A stretch of DNA of 32,442 nt from a bacterium (lineage in GTDB: Bacteria > Verrucomicrobiota > Verrucomicrobiia > Limisphaerales > UBA8199). Below, one piece after another: positions 8,237-17,767 of this stretch; within the stretch, counting starts at the first letter, position 1; the number at the start of each line of letters is the position of its first letter. The position numbers and the translations under genes were made by a program. Under the pieces are notes generated by a model. The model saw only the letters and a list, made by a program, of their open reading frames with translations. It had not been told where the DNA came from and made no database searches. The stretch lies in assembly GCA_021784555.1 (NCBI GenBank), contig JAJYHY010000049.1, forward strand, positions 1 to 32,442, written 5' to 3'.

Positions 8237-9098
8237 GGGCTTCCTCCGTGGATTCGGAAAGACGTTCGTGAACCTTGCGAACGAAAGTGGCCCATCCTGC
8301 CTGGCGCAGAGCGGATTCAATTTGAGCCTGGTCGGCCTGGAGACAGGAGGCGGATTGGAAACGGTCGTCCGGCTCACAGCCCAGAAGCGAATGGCAGAGT
8401 TGAGAGAGATGCTCGGGCCGCCTGGGATCCCAGCCAGCCAAGCGGAGCAAGAGAACCTGCGGGCCGAAGTCTGGAAATGCGGCCAAAAATTCTGCGGCGT
8501 TCATTTTTGCTGGAGCGCCAGCCGCAGCAGGAACAGCGTTGGGAACTTCATTCTTTTCGGGCCGAACGGGAGCGGCGAGGGAAAGAAGAGTTTGCAGCAG
8601 ACGGGCTTGGTCAGCGGGATCAGCGCCCGCCCGACGACTAGCAATAGATCCGCCACAAAAGACGACACAACCGCAGGCATTGGTCGGGCGATAGGAGAGA
8701 AGCAGAGCGCCGACACCATCGAGGACGGACCATTTGGCAGCGTGGAGTTTGGTGCGGAAAGCGACGCTAGCCGGGACTTGGAACACCGAATCTTCCCAGG
8801 CGAGCGACTGGGCTTGGGCGTGGACGGCTTCGAGGGGCGTGGGTGCTTGAGCGACAGGGGCATAGTCGCCGGGCTTGAAGGCGGGAATGACGATGGTGCC
8901 GAGACCGGCGCTCATGCGGGCGGCGGTGATGGAACGCCAGTGGTCCTGCCCAGTGAGCATATTGATGCCAGTGGTGACCAGTGGCGTGGAGGTTGTGCGA
9001 GCTGCCTCCAGGCTGAGCCACAAGAACTCCGTAGCAAGCCCGGAGAGACGGTTCAGCTCTCCGGTTTGGCGTTCGAGTTCGAGGGCGGCGAGGTACAT
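8229..9098 (-). CDS. hypothetical protein (289 aa) of the methyltransferase cassette
   Basis: Unrecognised protein. The N-terminal third is helical (YLAALELERQTGELNRL, then SLEAARTTSTPLV). A beta-rich middle (LGTIVIPAFKPGDY, WSVLDGVGALLLSYRP) is followed by an alanine/proline-rich linker (about residues 190-205) and a small C-terminal helical domain with repeated Ala/Gln-rich helices. The layout looks like two domains joined by a flexible linker. No catalytic motif is apparent. It starts 27 bp after the large ATPase gene and its stop overlaps the start of the next gene, so it is part of the same unit. A role as adaptor between the ATPase and other subunits is only a guess from gene order. Confidence 0.7.
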   Translation of the reverse strand: MYLAALELERQTGELNRLSGLATEFLWLSLEAARTTSTPLVTTGINMLTGQDHWRSITAARMSAGLGTIVIPAFKPGDYAPVAQAPTPLEAVHAQAQSLAWEDSVFQVPASVAFRTKLHAAKWSVLDGVGALLLSYRPTNACGCVVFCGGSIASRRAGADPADQARLLQTLLSLAAPVRPEKNEVPNAVPAAAGAPAKMNAAEFLAAFPDFGPQVLLLRLAGWDPRRPEHLSQLCHSLLGCEPDDRFQSASCLQADQAQIESALRQAGWATFVRKVHERLSESTEEAHA

Positions 9099-9125
9099 TG
9101 TTGCGTGTGATTCTAGTTAGTTGCT

Positions 9126-12100
9126 TCAAACCAATTTGAGTCGAACGAGTCGCTTGCGCTGCAGAGCCGCGACATAGCCGGAATAGGGCGCTTGGTCCCA
9201 CGGAATCTCCCCGCCCTGGATGTCCATGCGGCAGAGGGCCAGGTAATCCTCCCATTTCAGCTCCGAAACGTCTGCGAAGAAAGCTCTGCCCTCCGCCTCG
9301 GCCCGGGCGACGAGGTCAACGAACGCTTTACGGGTGTCCAGGTAAGTAGCTGCGAGTTTTGAGGGCCAGCTCTCAAGAGGCTGGTTACTGGCAGCGCGGA
9401 TGCGAGCCCAAGCACCAATGACATCCTGATGCGCGGCCTTGAACTCCTCGGTGAGCGATGTCACTACACCCTGAGCGATGTTTTCGATAACTCCGTGAAT
9501 CGTCTCCGGCAAACCAAGGACGCTCCGAACTTCGCGTTCAAGTGAATCAACTAGCTTGAAGCAAGAGATCATCGGTTCGTCCTCGTCTACACCATGGCGG
9601 ATTGAACCATCGAATACCTGGCCAAAAATCCGGAGGTTCCCAATGAGGTTGTCCATCTTGAATCGCGTCCGGATGGAAGCGTCGGTCCCGGAGAAGAATG
9701 CATCCCAGTCGTCGCCAAGCCGGCGCAACGCGCTCCAACCTTCTTGCAGGCTCCGCCATTTCTTGAGGCATTCGAAGTAGCGAGCCACCAGTTTATCGGG
9801 CTGGGTGAGCTCCGCCTCAATTTCACAAACGCGCTGCCAGGCCTTGTTGTAATTGCCGGCGGCGATTTGAAAGCCGAGAGAGGTAATGCCGAGGCTGGTT
9901 TGGCCGATGCGAATGGTGCGCTGGGGATTGTCGTTGGGGAACTCGAGTTCCTGCTGCCAAACCTTGAGCGGCAGAGTAAGCACTTGGGTGGGGAACAACT
10001 TCTTGCCGTCGGCCCCATCGGGGATTTCCTCATGACCCGCGCGGTAGTGCGCGGCGATCCGTTCGAGCAATTGGGCCTTTAGCTTATTGAGTTCGGCATA
10101 GAAACCGGCCAGAATGCCGGCGCGTTTCCAGAGGGGGAAATCCGCCCGGTTGTGGTTGGACTCATAATCCTGCAGGAGTTCGCGCGAATAGTTCCGCAGC
10201 AGATCGCCAAACGGGCCGACTTCATAGATCCGGCCGATGGTGAGACGGGCCTCATGGAGGGCGGCTACAGCTTCTCGGAACGCGAGGAAGAAGCGCGGCT
10301 TGTCCGTTCCCGTGACAACATCTGGCCGAGGCGTGTTGAGGTCTGAGGCGCTTTCGTCGAGGAAGGACAGCGAGACCTTTTCAACCAGTTGGCGGACGCG
10401 CTTGAGGTCGTCATTGGCCTGCTTGGTGCGGAGTGCCAGGTTGTCGTCGGCATCTTTTTCATGGACGCTGCGGATGCGAGCAATACAGGCGGGGAGGTCT
10501 TTCTCACCAGGCCCGTGCAGCCAGTCCTCACAACGTTGCAGCCCATCCTTCATGGACGTGGCGCTGACGCGGCGGTATTTGCCACCCGCTTCAATGTCGA
10601 GCAGCCCGGCGTTTTCCAGGAAGGCGCAAATCTGGCGCAGAATCTCCTGTGGCGCAGGGTCGTTGGCGGAATACAGGAAGAGCGGCTCCAACTGTTGCGG
10701 GGTACGGGCTACGCTGCCGAAAGAAGCCAAAACACGGACCAATTGACAGGGGACATCCGCCTGGTATTCGCCGTTGATCTCACGAAAGAGGGGAAGCGGA
10801 TCCTGCCCAGCATATCGTGCCGGCGGAGTCACCTGTTCTGGCACGCGTTTGCGCAAAACATCCCGCTCGTCGTCGGTGAAGGTTTCATCGCCATCGCGCA
10901 GCAGTTCGTTGAAAGACTTCTTGCGCTGAAGCATGAGGCTGTGGCCCCGCGCGAGTACGGCCCAATCGGAAGCGGTTGTGACTTTGCGGAAAAAGATGGG
11001 GTTGAGAATCAGGCCGCTGGTGCCGAGACGCTCGATCCAGCTACCAGGGCTATCCTTGAGGGCACGGCTCAAGTGCTCGCGGGCAACGGAAATGCCGCCG
11101 ATGAACTGATTAGTACGCGGGTCGGCGAGAGCGAGCCCCCCCGTGTTGGCAAGGAGCCCGAGCCTAACGAGCAGTTCCGCTTGTGTGCTGGAAAAGCTTC
11201 GCACGATGAGGAAAGGGGCCAGAGCGGGCGCGACTTTGGCCGCCATGGCCAGCAGCAACTGCTCTTGATCGGGAGCGTTTTCCACAACGAGGACGATGGG
11301 ATGAGCTGGTCGTTCGATTCGAGGGGCGAGCTTGCGGAGATCTTCCTGTAGCCGTTTGAGATCGTCACCGCCAGGGCCAACCAGGAGCAAGCTTACGCGG
11401 CCCTTGGCTCCAATGGACAGAGGTGGTTGAGAAGATGTGAAGCCGATGGCCGGTGTCTCGAGGTCATCAAGAGGCTGCGTTTCGACAGACTGGTCTCCCT
11501 CCCACGCCTGGGCCAGACCTTGGAGTAGCGCAGCGACATATTGCTTGCGCTCGTTCTTGATGTCATTAAGGCGTTGGTGGAGGATGGTGTCCTTCCGGGA
11601 GTCTCGGAGGTAACCGCTTTCGACCTTGCCGCGCTTGTTGAGCAGGTTAAAGCGGAGCAGGAAGGAGAATGATGGCGCCAAATAGCGGCGCTCCTGATGG
11701 GCTTCTTTGACGCGAAAGGCGGGTTGCATCAGGAAACGATGAAGGGCCGGACCGAAAACGGTGGCTTCCTGGTCGTAGGGGGTCAGACCGCGCAACTGCT
11801 CGGTGAACTCCGCAAGGTCCTCGAAAACAAGAAAGTGCTGTTGGTCTGGTTTCCCTAATCTGATGGAGTACGAGGCGAGGCTGCTCAGGACAACATCGAG
11901 ATCGATGCGGGCCTGACCGGGCAGAATGAACTCGCTGCCTGACTCCGCCCAGCGGAAACCCTCATCGCGAAGCCACTTGGGCAGTTGATCGCGAGGAGCA
12001 TCCACTTCGGCCACTGGGGCAAATAGAGGCTGCCCCGTAGCTTCGAATCGCTTCTGGAAAAGGCGATTGGCGTCCGGCTCAGAAATGCCTTCAGGAGCTA

Positions 12101-13292
12101 TGCGCTGGGGCAATTGGCCGTAAACAATCTCGAGAATGCGACCTTTGTCGGAATCGGCCCGCATCATGACCGCGTTGGTGGCGCGCACGTCGAAGACACT
12201 TCGGGAAGCTTTGGAATCCTGTTCTGCGAATTGCTGAAGAAGTTTCGGAACCGGGAGAGCATTGCCGCGATGGTTCAGGTGGCAATAATGCATGATGACG
12301 TTGAACCATCCGAAGTTCCGGTTGGCAGCAAAGAAGGCAGCCTCTTTGAGACCATCCGGGTAGTCCTTCATGGAGGCCCAAATGTCCGGCCGGTTCGATT
12401 GGACGTATTGCCAATAATCCTCGACATCGTGGAAGGCGTTGGACTGAAGCTCGACGTATTCAGTGCGGCGTTCGAGCGCCTTGATACCACCGAGGAAATT
12501 GCTGACGGACTTGGCGGTAAGGAGAAGGAAATTGATTTGTGGAAAATCCAGGCGGGTGTCTTCGCGCTTGATGACGCGGGCAACGAGAGTGAGAAGTTCT
12601 TTCTCGATGCCAACCCGTTCGTCTTCCAGCAAGCCATCTCGCTGGACATCGGTGATGTCTTCCAACTCGTCGATGATGACGAGGAGTTGTTTGATGCCAA
12701 GTTTCTGCAGGATCTTCAAAGCGTCGTTGGCGGCCTTCGCGGTGTCCCTGGATTCAAGAGCAGCCGAAAGTTCCGCCCTGATCCCTTCAAAGCCCTTAGC
12801 ATTGAGAACTTGGATGAGGCGGTCGAAGATACGGGCCTGGTTGCGCCTGCTGGTGTGGCCGGTGCTGGCGCTGGGAGGGTGGACCAGGTACCGAAGCGCC
12901 TTTACCGCACAGGCGGGAATCCAGCCTTCGATCGTGAGCTGGTCTTTGAGGGACTTATCGTCCGTAATCTGGTTGTAGCAGAGGAAGAGGGGCAGAATAC
13001 CTTCTTTCAGGCCAGGCTCTAGGAGCCTTTGTCCGCGGCCTTCAACGATCCAGTCGGCGTCTGGATCAACGGCGTGGCGACAGACCTCGTGGCCGACGCG
13101 GCTCTTGCCGAGGCCCCAACCGCCCACGAGGAGGAAAAAGCCGGCAAGCTGGTGGGAGTTATCAAGGATGTCCCGTTTGTACTTGAGCAGCTTTTGGAAA
13201 ACGTCTTTTTGGCCGACGACCGGCAGCATGGTCTCGGGCTCAAAGATGGAAACACCTTGAGGCATCCAGGGGTTACGCGTGGCGGAAGGCAT
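9126..13292 (-). CDS. large P-loop ATPase (1388 aa)
   Basis: A Walker A motif LVGGWGLGKSR (core GGWGLGKS, residues 57-64) lies close to the N-terminus, and a Walker B LVIIDELED is at 203-211, followed by a sensor-like NFLLLTAKS segment. The AAA+/STAND-like module occupies roughly the first 400 residues. The remaining 1000 residues are largely helical, with no further motif I can name. Size and plan recall the giant ATPases of multigene phage-defence systems such as BrxC of BREX, but I see no specific signature. The ATG at 13292 was preferred because it lies one base after the stop of the previous gene. A TTG at 13325 would extend it by 11 residues. Likely role: ATP-dependent sensing or assembly of the effector complex. 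Confidence 0.8.
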   Translation of the reverse strand: MPSATRNPWMPQGVSIFEPETMLPVVGQKDVFQKLLKYKRDILDNSHQLAGFFLLVGGWGLGKSRVGHEVCRHAVDPDADWIVEGRGQRLLEPGLKEGILPLFLCYNQITDDKSLKDQLTIEGWIPACAVKALRYLVHPPSASTGHTSRRNQARIFDRLIQVLNAKGFEGIRAELSAALESRDTAKAANDALKILQKLGIKQLLVIIDELEDITDVQRDGLLEDERVGIEKELLTLVARVIKREDTRLDFPQINFLLLTAKSVSNFLGGIKALERRTEYVELQSNAFHDVEDYWQYVQSNRPDIWASMKDYPDGLKEAAFFAANRNFGWFNVIMHYCHLNHRGNALPVPKLLQQFAEQDSKASRSVFDVRATNAVMMRADSDKGRILEIVYGQLPQRIAPEGISEPDANRLFQKRFEATGQPLFAPVAEVDAPRDQLPKWLRDEGFRWAESGSEFILPGQARIDLDVVLSSLASYSIRLGKPDQQHFLVFEDLAEFTEQLRGLTPYDQEATVFGPALHRFLMQPAFRVKEAHQERRYLAPSFSFLLRFNLLNKRGKVESGYLRDSRKDTILHQRLNDIKNERKQYVAALLQGLAQAWEGDQSVETQPLDDLETPAIGFTSSQPPLSIGAKGRVSLLLVGPGGDDLKRLQEDLRKLAPRIERPAHPIVLVVENAPDQEQLLLAMAAKVAPALAPFLIVRSFSSTQAELLVRLGLLANTGGLALADPRTNQFIGGISVAREHLSRALKDSPGSWIERLGTSGLILNPIFFRKVTTASDWAVLARGHSLMLQRKKSFNELLRDGDETFTDDERDVLRKRVPEQVTPPARYAGQDPLPLFREINGEYQADVPCQLVRVLASFGSVARTPQQLEPLFLYSANDPAPQEILRQICAFLENAGLLDIEAGGKYRRVSATSMKDGLQRCEDWLHGPGEKDLPACIARIRSVHEKDADDNLALRTKQANDDLKRVRQLVEKVSLSFLDESASDLNTPRPDVVTGTDKPRFFLAFREAVAALHEARLTIGRIYEVGPFGDLLRNYSRELLQDYESNHNRADFPLWKRAGILAGFYAELNKLKAQLLERIAAHYRAGHEEIPDGADGKKLFPTQVLTLPLKVWQQELEFPNDNPQRTIRIGQTSLGITSLGFQIAAGNYNKAWQRVCEIEAELTQPDKLVARYFECLKKWRSLQEGWSALRRLGDDWDAFFSGTDASIRTRFKMDNLIGNLRIFGQVFDGSIRHGVDEDEPMISCFKLVDSLEREVRSVLGLPETIHGVIENIAQGVVTSLTEEFKAAHQDVIGAWARIRAASNQPLESWPSKLAATYLDTRKAFVDLVARAEAEGRAFFADVSELKWEDYLALCRMDIQGGEIPWDQAPYSGYVAALQRKRLVRLKLV

Positions 13293-13293
13293 A

Positions 13294-14376
13294 TCAGATA
13301 GGAGTTGAGTGTTGGCGAATGGCAAACTTCACGAGTTGCTTGCGAGGATCGCCGAGCAGGCCTTCACCATGAATGGGTTGGCCATAATCGTGGGCAACGA
13401 GGTCAATCACGCCCTGGTGAATCAAACTGTCCACAAGCTGGTCTGGGTCGCCAATCCCTTCAGCCACCGCGTGCTGGCGCAGCTCGGAGAAAACGAGAAA
13501 TCCGTTGTCGCCTGAAAGTTCTCGGATGCAGCGGAAGATGAGTTGCTCGGGACTAAGTTGGGTTGGGATTGGAGCGCCCAAGTCAGCGAGCAATTCGGAC
13601 GGCAGTATTTGTGTGGCCATAGCAGCTTGCCATGTGACTTCGCCGCCGGCTTCAGCGACCAAGCCAAGGTTCAGAAAAAGTTCGAGGGAGCCACGGAGCG
13701 CACGGCCGATGTCGTTAAGAGAGAACGCCTCGGCTTCGGCACCCACCAGGAAGATCTCGTCAGCCCGTTGAATCTCGGGTTCGTTTCGCCACTGGCCCAA
13801 TGCCCATTTTGCCCGATTCTGGATAAGGTGGTGGAATGGCGTGTCCTTTGCCGATTTGGGGAGGAATGGCTGCAAGGTCGTGCCTGGCAATTCTAGAATC
13901 GCATCCTGGCTGCGCCCGCCGAACCACGAAGGTTTGGCGAATCGCAGGACAGCGTCCGGTTGAACAAGCAACTGCATCATGACTCGAGTTCTTGGTTCCC
14001 GATTAAGCAGGAGGGTGGCCAGGAAGGCTTTCCACTCGGAACTCGCTGAATTTGAATGATATAGCTTAGCGAGCGTCCGGCCGGCGTCGGAAATGGCGTA
14101 ACCCTCGTTACGTTTTTCGAGCAATCCAATCCCTCGCAGGATGGGCTCCCCAGAGCGGGTCTTGCCCCATCCGGGAAGATTGAACACGACTTCATCGAAT
14201 TTAACATTGCCTGCCTGATCGGGTTGAAAGCCGAAAGCTGCCTTGGCGACAGAAGCGGTGGTGGGGTACGTGACGTTGGCGTCAAGCCGAAGCAAAAGCT
14301 CCGGCCAAGCCTGGAATCGGGGCGGTTCGACCCAGAGGAAAAGCTTCGTGAGATGTACTTTAATGGCTGGGTTCAT
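13294..14376 (-). CDS. hypothetical protein (360 aa) with winged-helix-like region
   Basis: The N-terminal part reads FLWVEPPRFQAWPELLLRLDAN, then VAKAAFGF and GLLEKRNEGYAISDAGRTLAKLY. The last segment looks like the recognition helix and wing of a winged-helix domain (about residues 40-110). Winged-helix-like patterns may recur in the C-terminal third (EQLIFRCIRELSGDNGFLVFSEL). The middle contains SWFGGRSQDAILEL. I cannot name the family. The start is placed at ATG 14376, 17 bp inside the previous gene. A GTG at 14403 is possible. It lies directly upstream of the giant ATPase (1 bp gap), so it may be a DNA-binding partner or loader of that protein. Confidence 0.7.
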   Translation of the reverse strand: MNPAIKVHLTKLFLWVEPPRFQAWPELLLRLDANVTYPTTASVAKAAFGFQPDQAGNVKFDEVVFNLPGWGKTRSGEPILRGIGLLEKRNEGYAISDAGRTLAKLYHSNSASSEWKAFLATLLLNREPRTRVMMQLLVQPDAVLRFAKPSWFGGRSQDAILELPGTTLQPFLPKSAKDTPFHHLIQNRAKWALGQWRNEPEIQRADEIFLVGAEAEAFSLNDIGRALRGSLELFLNLGLVAEAGGEVTWQAAMATQILPSELLADLGAPIPTQLSPEQLIFRCIRELSGDNGFLVFSELRQHAVAEGIGDPDQLVDSLIHQGVIDLVAHDYGQPIHGEGLLGDPRKQLVKFAIRQHSTPI

Positions 14377-15865
14377 TAGCAGGGACAGAGACCACGGCCT
14401 CACTAGGGGCCTTTTCGCTGTAAAATTGTTTGAGCGTGGCAGCGATCCGGTCGCGGATCGGGTTCCCCTCCCGGAGGACAGATTTCATAAAGTCCTGACC
14501 GTGGAGAGCGTCGAAGAGGTCATCGCTGATCATGTATTCTCCTGAGCGAGAAAGGAGAAGCCCGCCCTGCAGCATGAGCAAGAGCGCCCGGAGCCAAGGC
14601 TGTGAGGCGTAGGAGTCCACAGGGGGAGGGACGGTAAAAATGTTTAGTGCGCTGGCGAGAGAGCGCATGGTTTCGTCGAACTGGCCCAACCTGACGAAGC
14701 GAGTGTCGCGGGACTCGGGACGGAAGTAGATATCAATGGTCTCGGGGTTCTCGGGGTTTCCGACATAGAGGATGTTCAGGCAGTCGTCCTGCAATTCGCG
14801 ACCGAAGGCCTCCACGAGGAAGAACTGCAGAATGAGACCGAAAAGCGGATGGTCAAAGGTCCATCCGAATTCGCGCTTTTCGGTTCCAGCGCGGAAGCGT
14901 AGGCACTCGGCGATGTTTCCTAAGTTCAAATCAAACTGTGGAAAAGAGCCCGCGCGAACATCCTCCAGAGCGGCGCCGCGGAGGGAACTTCCTGTTGGAG
15001 GGGCCTCTTCTGCGAGGACTGCACTCTCTTTGATCGAGGCCGGGAGGGTGACCGGGGGAGACACCTGAGAACCGGAGGAATCCTTTGGCTTGGCGGCCAG
15101 CAGACGGAGTGGACTTACCAAAGCTGCGCAAGCGCGTAGATCGGTGGTCTTTTTCCAATGGCGGATCGGAAGGTGGAAATCCAAAGCTAGATTTTCCAGG
15201 ACTTTGAGGTCTCTATCCGCGAGCGCGACGGCCTCTTTTTCCTGGGCCGCACGGATGATCTCGCCCACGAGGGCGGACTGCCCGGATTTGAAATGGAGAC
15301 TCGCTGCCCGCGCGTATGTCGGCTGGTGCGCTACCGGCCCATAGATGTCCACGAGGAGCGGAAAAAGTTGCTCCGCGCCGCCAAGAATGTCGCCAAATAG
15401 ATCAGCGTCCCAGGCGACGAAGCAAGTTCGGAGCGAAGGATGGAGCCATCTGTTTTCAAGATCGGACCACTGCGCGTCATCGCGGTGATCGGGCACCAGG
15501 CTGAGGAGCCAGGCTAGCCTGGGAGCGAGTTGGGACAGCTTCGTGGAGAGATACTCGGCAACCTTGGCGGTGCGACCATCACGGGCCATGCGGGAAAGGA
15601 CGCGGCCGAGAATAAAGTCGAGATGCAGCCGATAGGCTGGGTCTCGAAATGCGACGCGGCGCGCTAGATCAACAGGGGTGTGAGCGGGCAAAGCGGTGGT
15701 GACCCAATCCTCGGTGGCTTCCAGATAATTTCCCCGGCAGCGAGCAACGCCCAGGAATTCCAGCCACTCAGGCAAAGGAGGATCGAGGGACGCGCGACCC
15801 TGCCATGCGAGCTGGCATAGGCAATCGCCAAGCGCGGAAAGTGAATCTGGACGGGTTACGATCAT
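14360..15865 (-). CDS. hypothetical protein (501 aa) downstream of the methyltransferase
   Basis: Not recognised. The N-terminal 260 residues are predominantly helical and rich in Leu/Ala/Arg/Trp, resembling a helical repeat scaffold. A low-complexity Ser/Pro/Ala linker (about 270-300) leads to a C-terminal domain containing FGWTFDHPLFGLILQFFLVEAFGRE, NPETIDIYFRPES and a final helical part (SGEYMISDDLFDAL). Its ATG shares one base with the methyltransferase stop (TGATG), a strong sign of translational coupling and of a stoichiometric partnership. No catalytic motif, signal peptide or membrane helix is evident. A structural role beside the methyltransferase is inferred from position only. Confidence 0.75.
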   Translation of the reverse strand: MIVTRPDSLSALGDCLCQLAWQGRASLDPPLPEWLEFLGVARCRGNYLEATEDWVTTALPAHTPVDLARRVAFRDPAYRLHLDFILGRVLSRMARDGRTAKVAEYLSTKLSQLAPRLAWLLSLVPDHRDDAQWSDLENRWLHPSLRTCFVAWDADLFGDILGGAEQLFPLLVDIYGPVAHQPTYARAASLHFKSGQSALVGEIIRAAQEKEAVALADRDLKVLENLALDFHLPIRHWKKTTDLRACAALVSPLRLLAAKPKDSSGSQVSPPVTLPASIKESAVLAEEAPPTGSSLRGAALEDVRAGSFPQFDLNLGNIAECLRFRAGTEKREFGWTFDHPLFGLILQFFLVEAFGRELQDDCLNILYVGNPENPETIDIYFRPESRDTRFVRLGQFDETMRSLASALNIFTVPPPVDSYASQPWLRALLLMLQGGLLLSRSGEYMISDDLFDALHGQDFMKSVLREGNPIRDRIAATLKQFYSEKAPSEAVVSVPANEPSH

Positions 15866-17763
15866 CAGGCGGTTTCAGCTTCAAGTTTCGGTCCCTCACG
15901 GTAGCCTTCTACGATCTTGACCAGGTCGTTGGGGATGGGCTTACCGCCTTCGATTAAGGTCTCCTTGTTGGCCTTAATGTCAAAACCTACCTTGTTGGCC
16001 ACGGCCATGTAAATGGGACCTTGCTCATCACCAGGCCGCTTTTTTTGAAGATAGAGAAAGCTCGTTTTGGCGCCGGCACCGGAAAGGCGGAATGTGACAG
16101 GCGGAAGGCTCACGACAGCTTTGACGACGGCTTTGCCGCCAACGAATTTGCCCGTCTCCTCGTTCTTGACGCCCATGATGTATTCCCGCACGTAACGATC
16201 CCCCGAATTACACAGGATGCCGTCGGGGACAACGATGACCAGGCGGCCACCCGGTTTGAGCAACTGGAGGCATCGGTCAATGAAGAGAACAGCGGGGTCA
16301 ACGCTTTTGACCGGATTCCATTTCCCGTTTTTGTCGGGCTTGGCGCCCAAGGCGAGTTTGTCGCCGAGCATGCCGCACCGCCCGCCAACGACGTCGGAAG
16401 TGAATAGCTTGAGGATCTCGTTACCGTGATCAGTGTCCAGGCGAATGCCGCCTTTTTTGAACGGGGGGTTCGTCAGGATGAGGTCGAGAGACTCGGGCGC
16501 AAGAATGGTCTCCGTGAGGGAATTGCTGACCTGAAAGATGCGGGATTTCGGGTCTCCATGGAGAGCCATATTGATGCGCGCCATGAGGACCATGCCCGGG
16601 GCATTATCCATGCCGATGAAGCAATGTTCGTAAAGTTCACGGAGGAGGGACTTCTTTTGAGCGTCGGTAAGCCCCATAAGTGCGTTCACCCGGCGGCGAA
16701 CCTCACGCATCGCGGTGACGAGGAACCCCCCGGAACCTGAGCACAAGTCGGACATGCGGAAAACCGGTCGGCCGGTCTTGGGGTCACGGCGGGTGAGTAG
16801 ACCAGGGTCTTCTTTGAGGATATCGAAGAAGACAGTCTCGATCATCGCGTCGCGGACTTGCTGCGGGGTGAGATAGATTCCGACGCCGCCCTTGCTCTCA
16901 AACTTGGCACGGAGCATGACATCGAACGCACGGCCGAGGATGTCATCATCCAGGTTGCTCAGGGTATGTTTGCCGAGCATGCCGAAGACGTGAACGAAGG
17001 TGTCCGGTTTGTTGAGTCTGATAGCGTCCGCCGGATCCCAAATTCGGAAGGAATGGCCATCCTCGCCCGTGAGATTGTATTCCTCCAAATCCCTGACGGC
17101 CTGGAATGCGACTTTGATTTCTTGAACTGCGGCATCGCGCTTCTTGGCGATGCGGTCGGGATCCAGCACTTCTTCGAGGAGCTTGTCGAGATTGGGAACC
17201 TCGTAATCCGGGTGCTGCTCTAGATGCATCTTGAGGAAAATGCATTTGCAGAGCTCGTAGGTGATGTCGTTCTTGCCGTTTACATTTTCGCGGGCTGCGT
17301 AAATGTATTCGTGAAGATCATCAAATTCCTTTTGAAGAACTTTGTAATCAGAAGCGGACGCCGCCGTTTTGGCGGGGCCAGCCTTGGATTTGGCAATGAG
17401 TTCCTGCCATTTGGTGCGCGTAGGCAGACCACTGACCTGGCGCTCTTCGAGCCAGCTAAAGAAATAGCCGTCGGCAAGGTCGGCGCTGTTGGTGGCCCAG
17501 ACAAAATCGGCTGTGCCTTGTGGCAACTGTGAGGCAGCGAGCTCAGCGAGGTTCTGTTTCTCCGGCGTAATAGGTTCTCCTGGCGGGATCAGTGAGACAA
17601 AGATAGCTGGGCGATCATTCTCCATGACCACAAGGCCTTCGACGCTATCGAGTTTGACCTCCTGGGGCGCTGAGAACTGCAATTTTTCCTTGATCAAGCG
17701 GGAGACTGTCTCTGCCAGCGACGGGGCCGCCGAGCCTTTACCTTTGTTTTCTTTCTTGGGCAT
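15865..17763 (-). CDS. type I-like N6-adenine DNA methyltransferase (HsdM-like) with N-terminal extension
   Basis: The 632-aa protein transfers a methyl group from S-adenosylmethionine to adenine N6. GIYLTPQQVRDAMIE (295-309) is the HsdM hallmark before motif I, DLCSGSGGF (339-347) is motif I, and TNPPF (431-435) is catalytic motif IV of the (D/N)PPY/F type. Helical HsdM N-terminal elements lie at about 140-290. The first about 125 residues form an extra domain (VEGLVVMENDRPAIFVSL ... DFVWATNS) that looks like an HsdR N-terminal nuclease fold lacking its catalytic residues. It sits 4 bp after the small winged-helix gene and is coupled to the 501-aa gene. The S-like proteins encoded at 5496 and 19155 are its presumed specificity partners. 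It supplies the self mark of the system. Confidence 0.92.
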   Translation of the reverse strand: MPKKENKGKGSAAPSLAETVSRLIKEKLQFSAPQEVKLDSVEGLVVMENDRPAIFVSLIPPGEPITPEKQNLAELAASQLPQGTADFVWATNSADLADGYFFSWLEERQVSGLPTRTKWQELIAKSKAGPAKTAASASDYKVLQKEFDDLHEYIYAARENVNGKNDITYELCKCIFLKMHLEQHPDYEVPNLDKLLEEVLDPDRIAKKRDAAVQEIKVAFQAVRDLEEYNLTGEDGHSFRIWDPADAIRLNKPDTFVHVFGMLGKHTLSNLDDDILGRAFDVMLRAKFESKGGVGIYLTPQQVRDAMIETVFFDILKEDPGLLTRRDPKTGRPVFRMSDLCSGSGGFLVTAMREVRRRVNALMGLTDAQKKSLLRELYEHCFIGMDNAPGMVLMARINMALHGDPKSRIFQVSNSLTETILAPESLDLILTNPPFKKGGIRLDTDHGNEILKLFTSDVVGGRCGMLGDKLALGAKPDKNGKWNPVKSVDPAVLFIDRCLQLLKPGGRLVIVVPDGILCNSGDRYVREYIMGVKNEETGKFVGGKAVVKAVVSLPPVTFRLSGAGAKTSFLYLQKKRPGDEQGPIYMAVANKVGFDIKANKETLIEGGKPIPNDLVKIVEGYREGPKLEAETA

Positions 17764-17767
17764 AAAA

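Noticed and set aside
6935-8641. 568-codon open frame on the plus strand
   Set aside because: It lies antisense to two well-supported coupled genes, its composition (Gly/Glu/Arg-rich, no hydrophobic periodicity) is typical of a GC-rich shadow frame, and it has no plausible start context.
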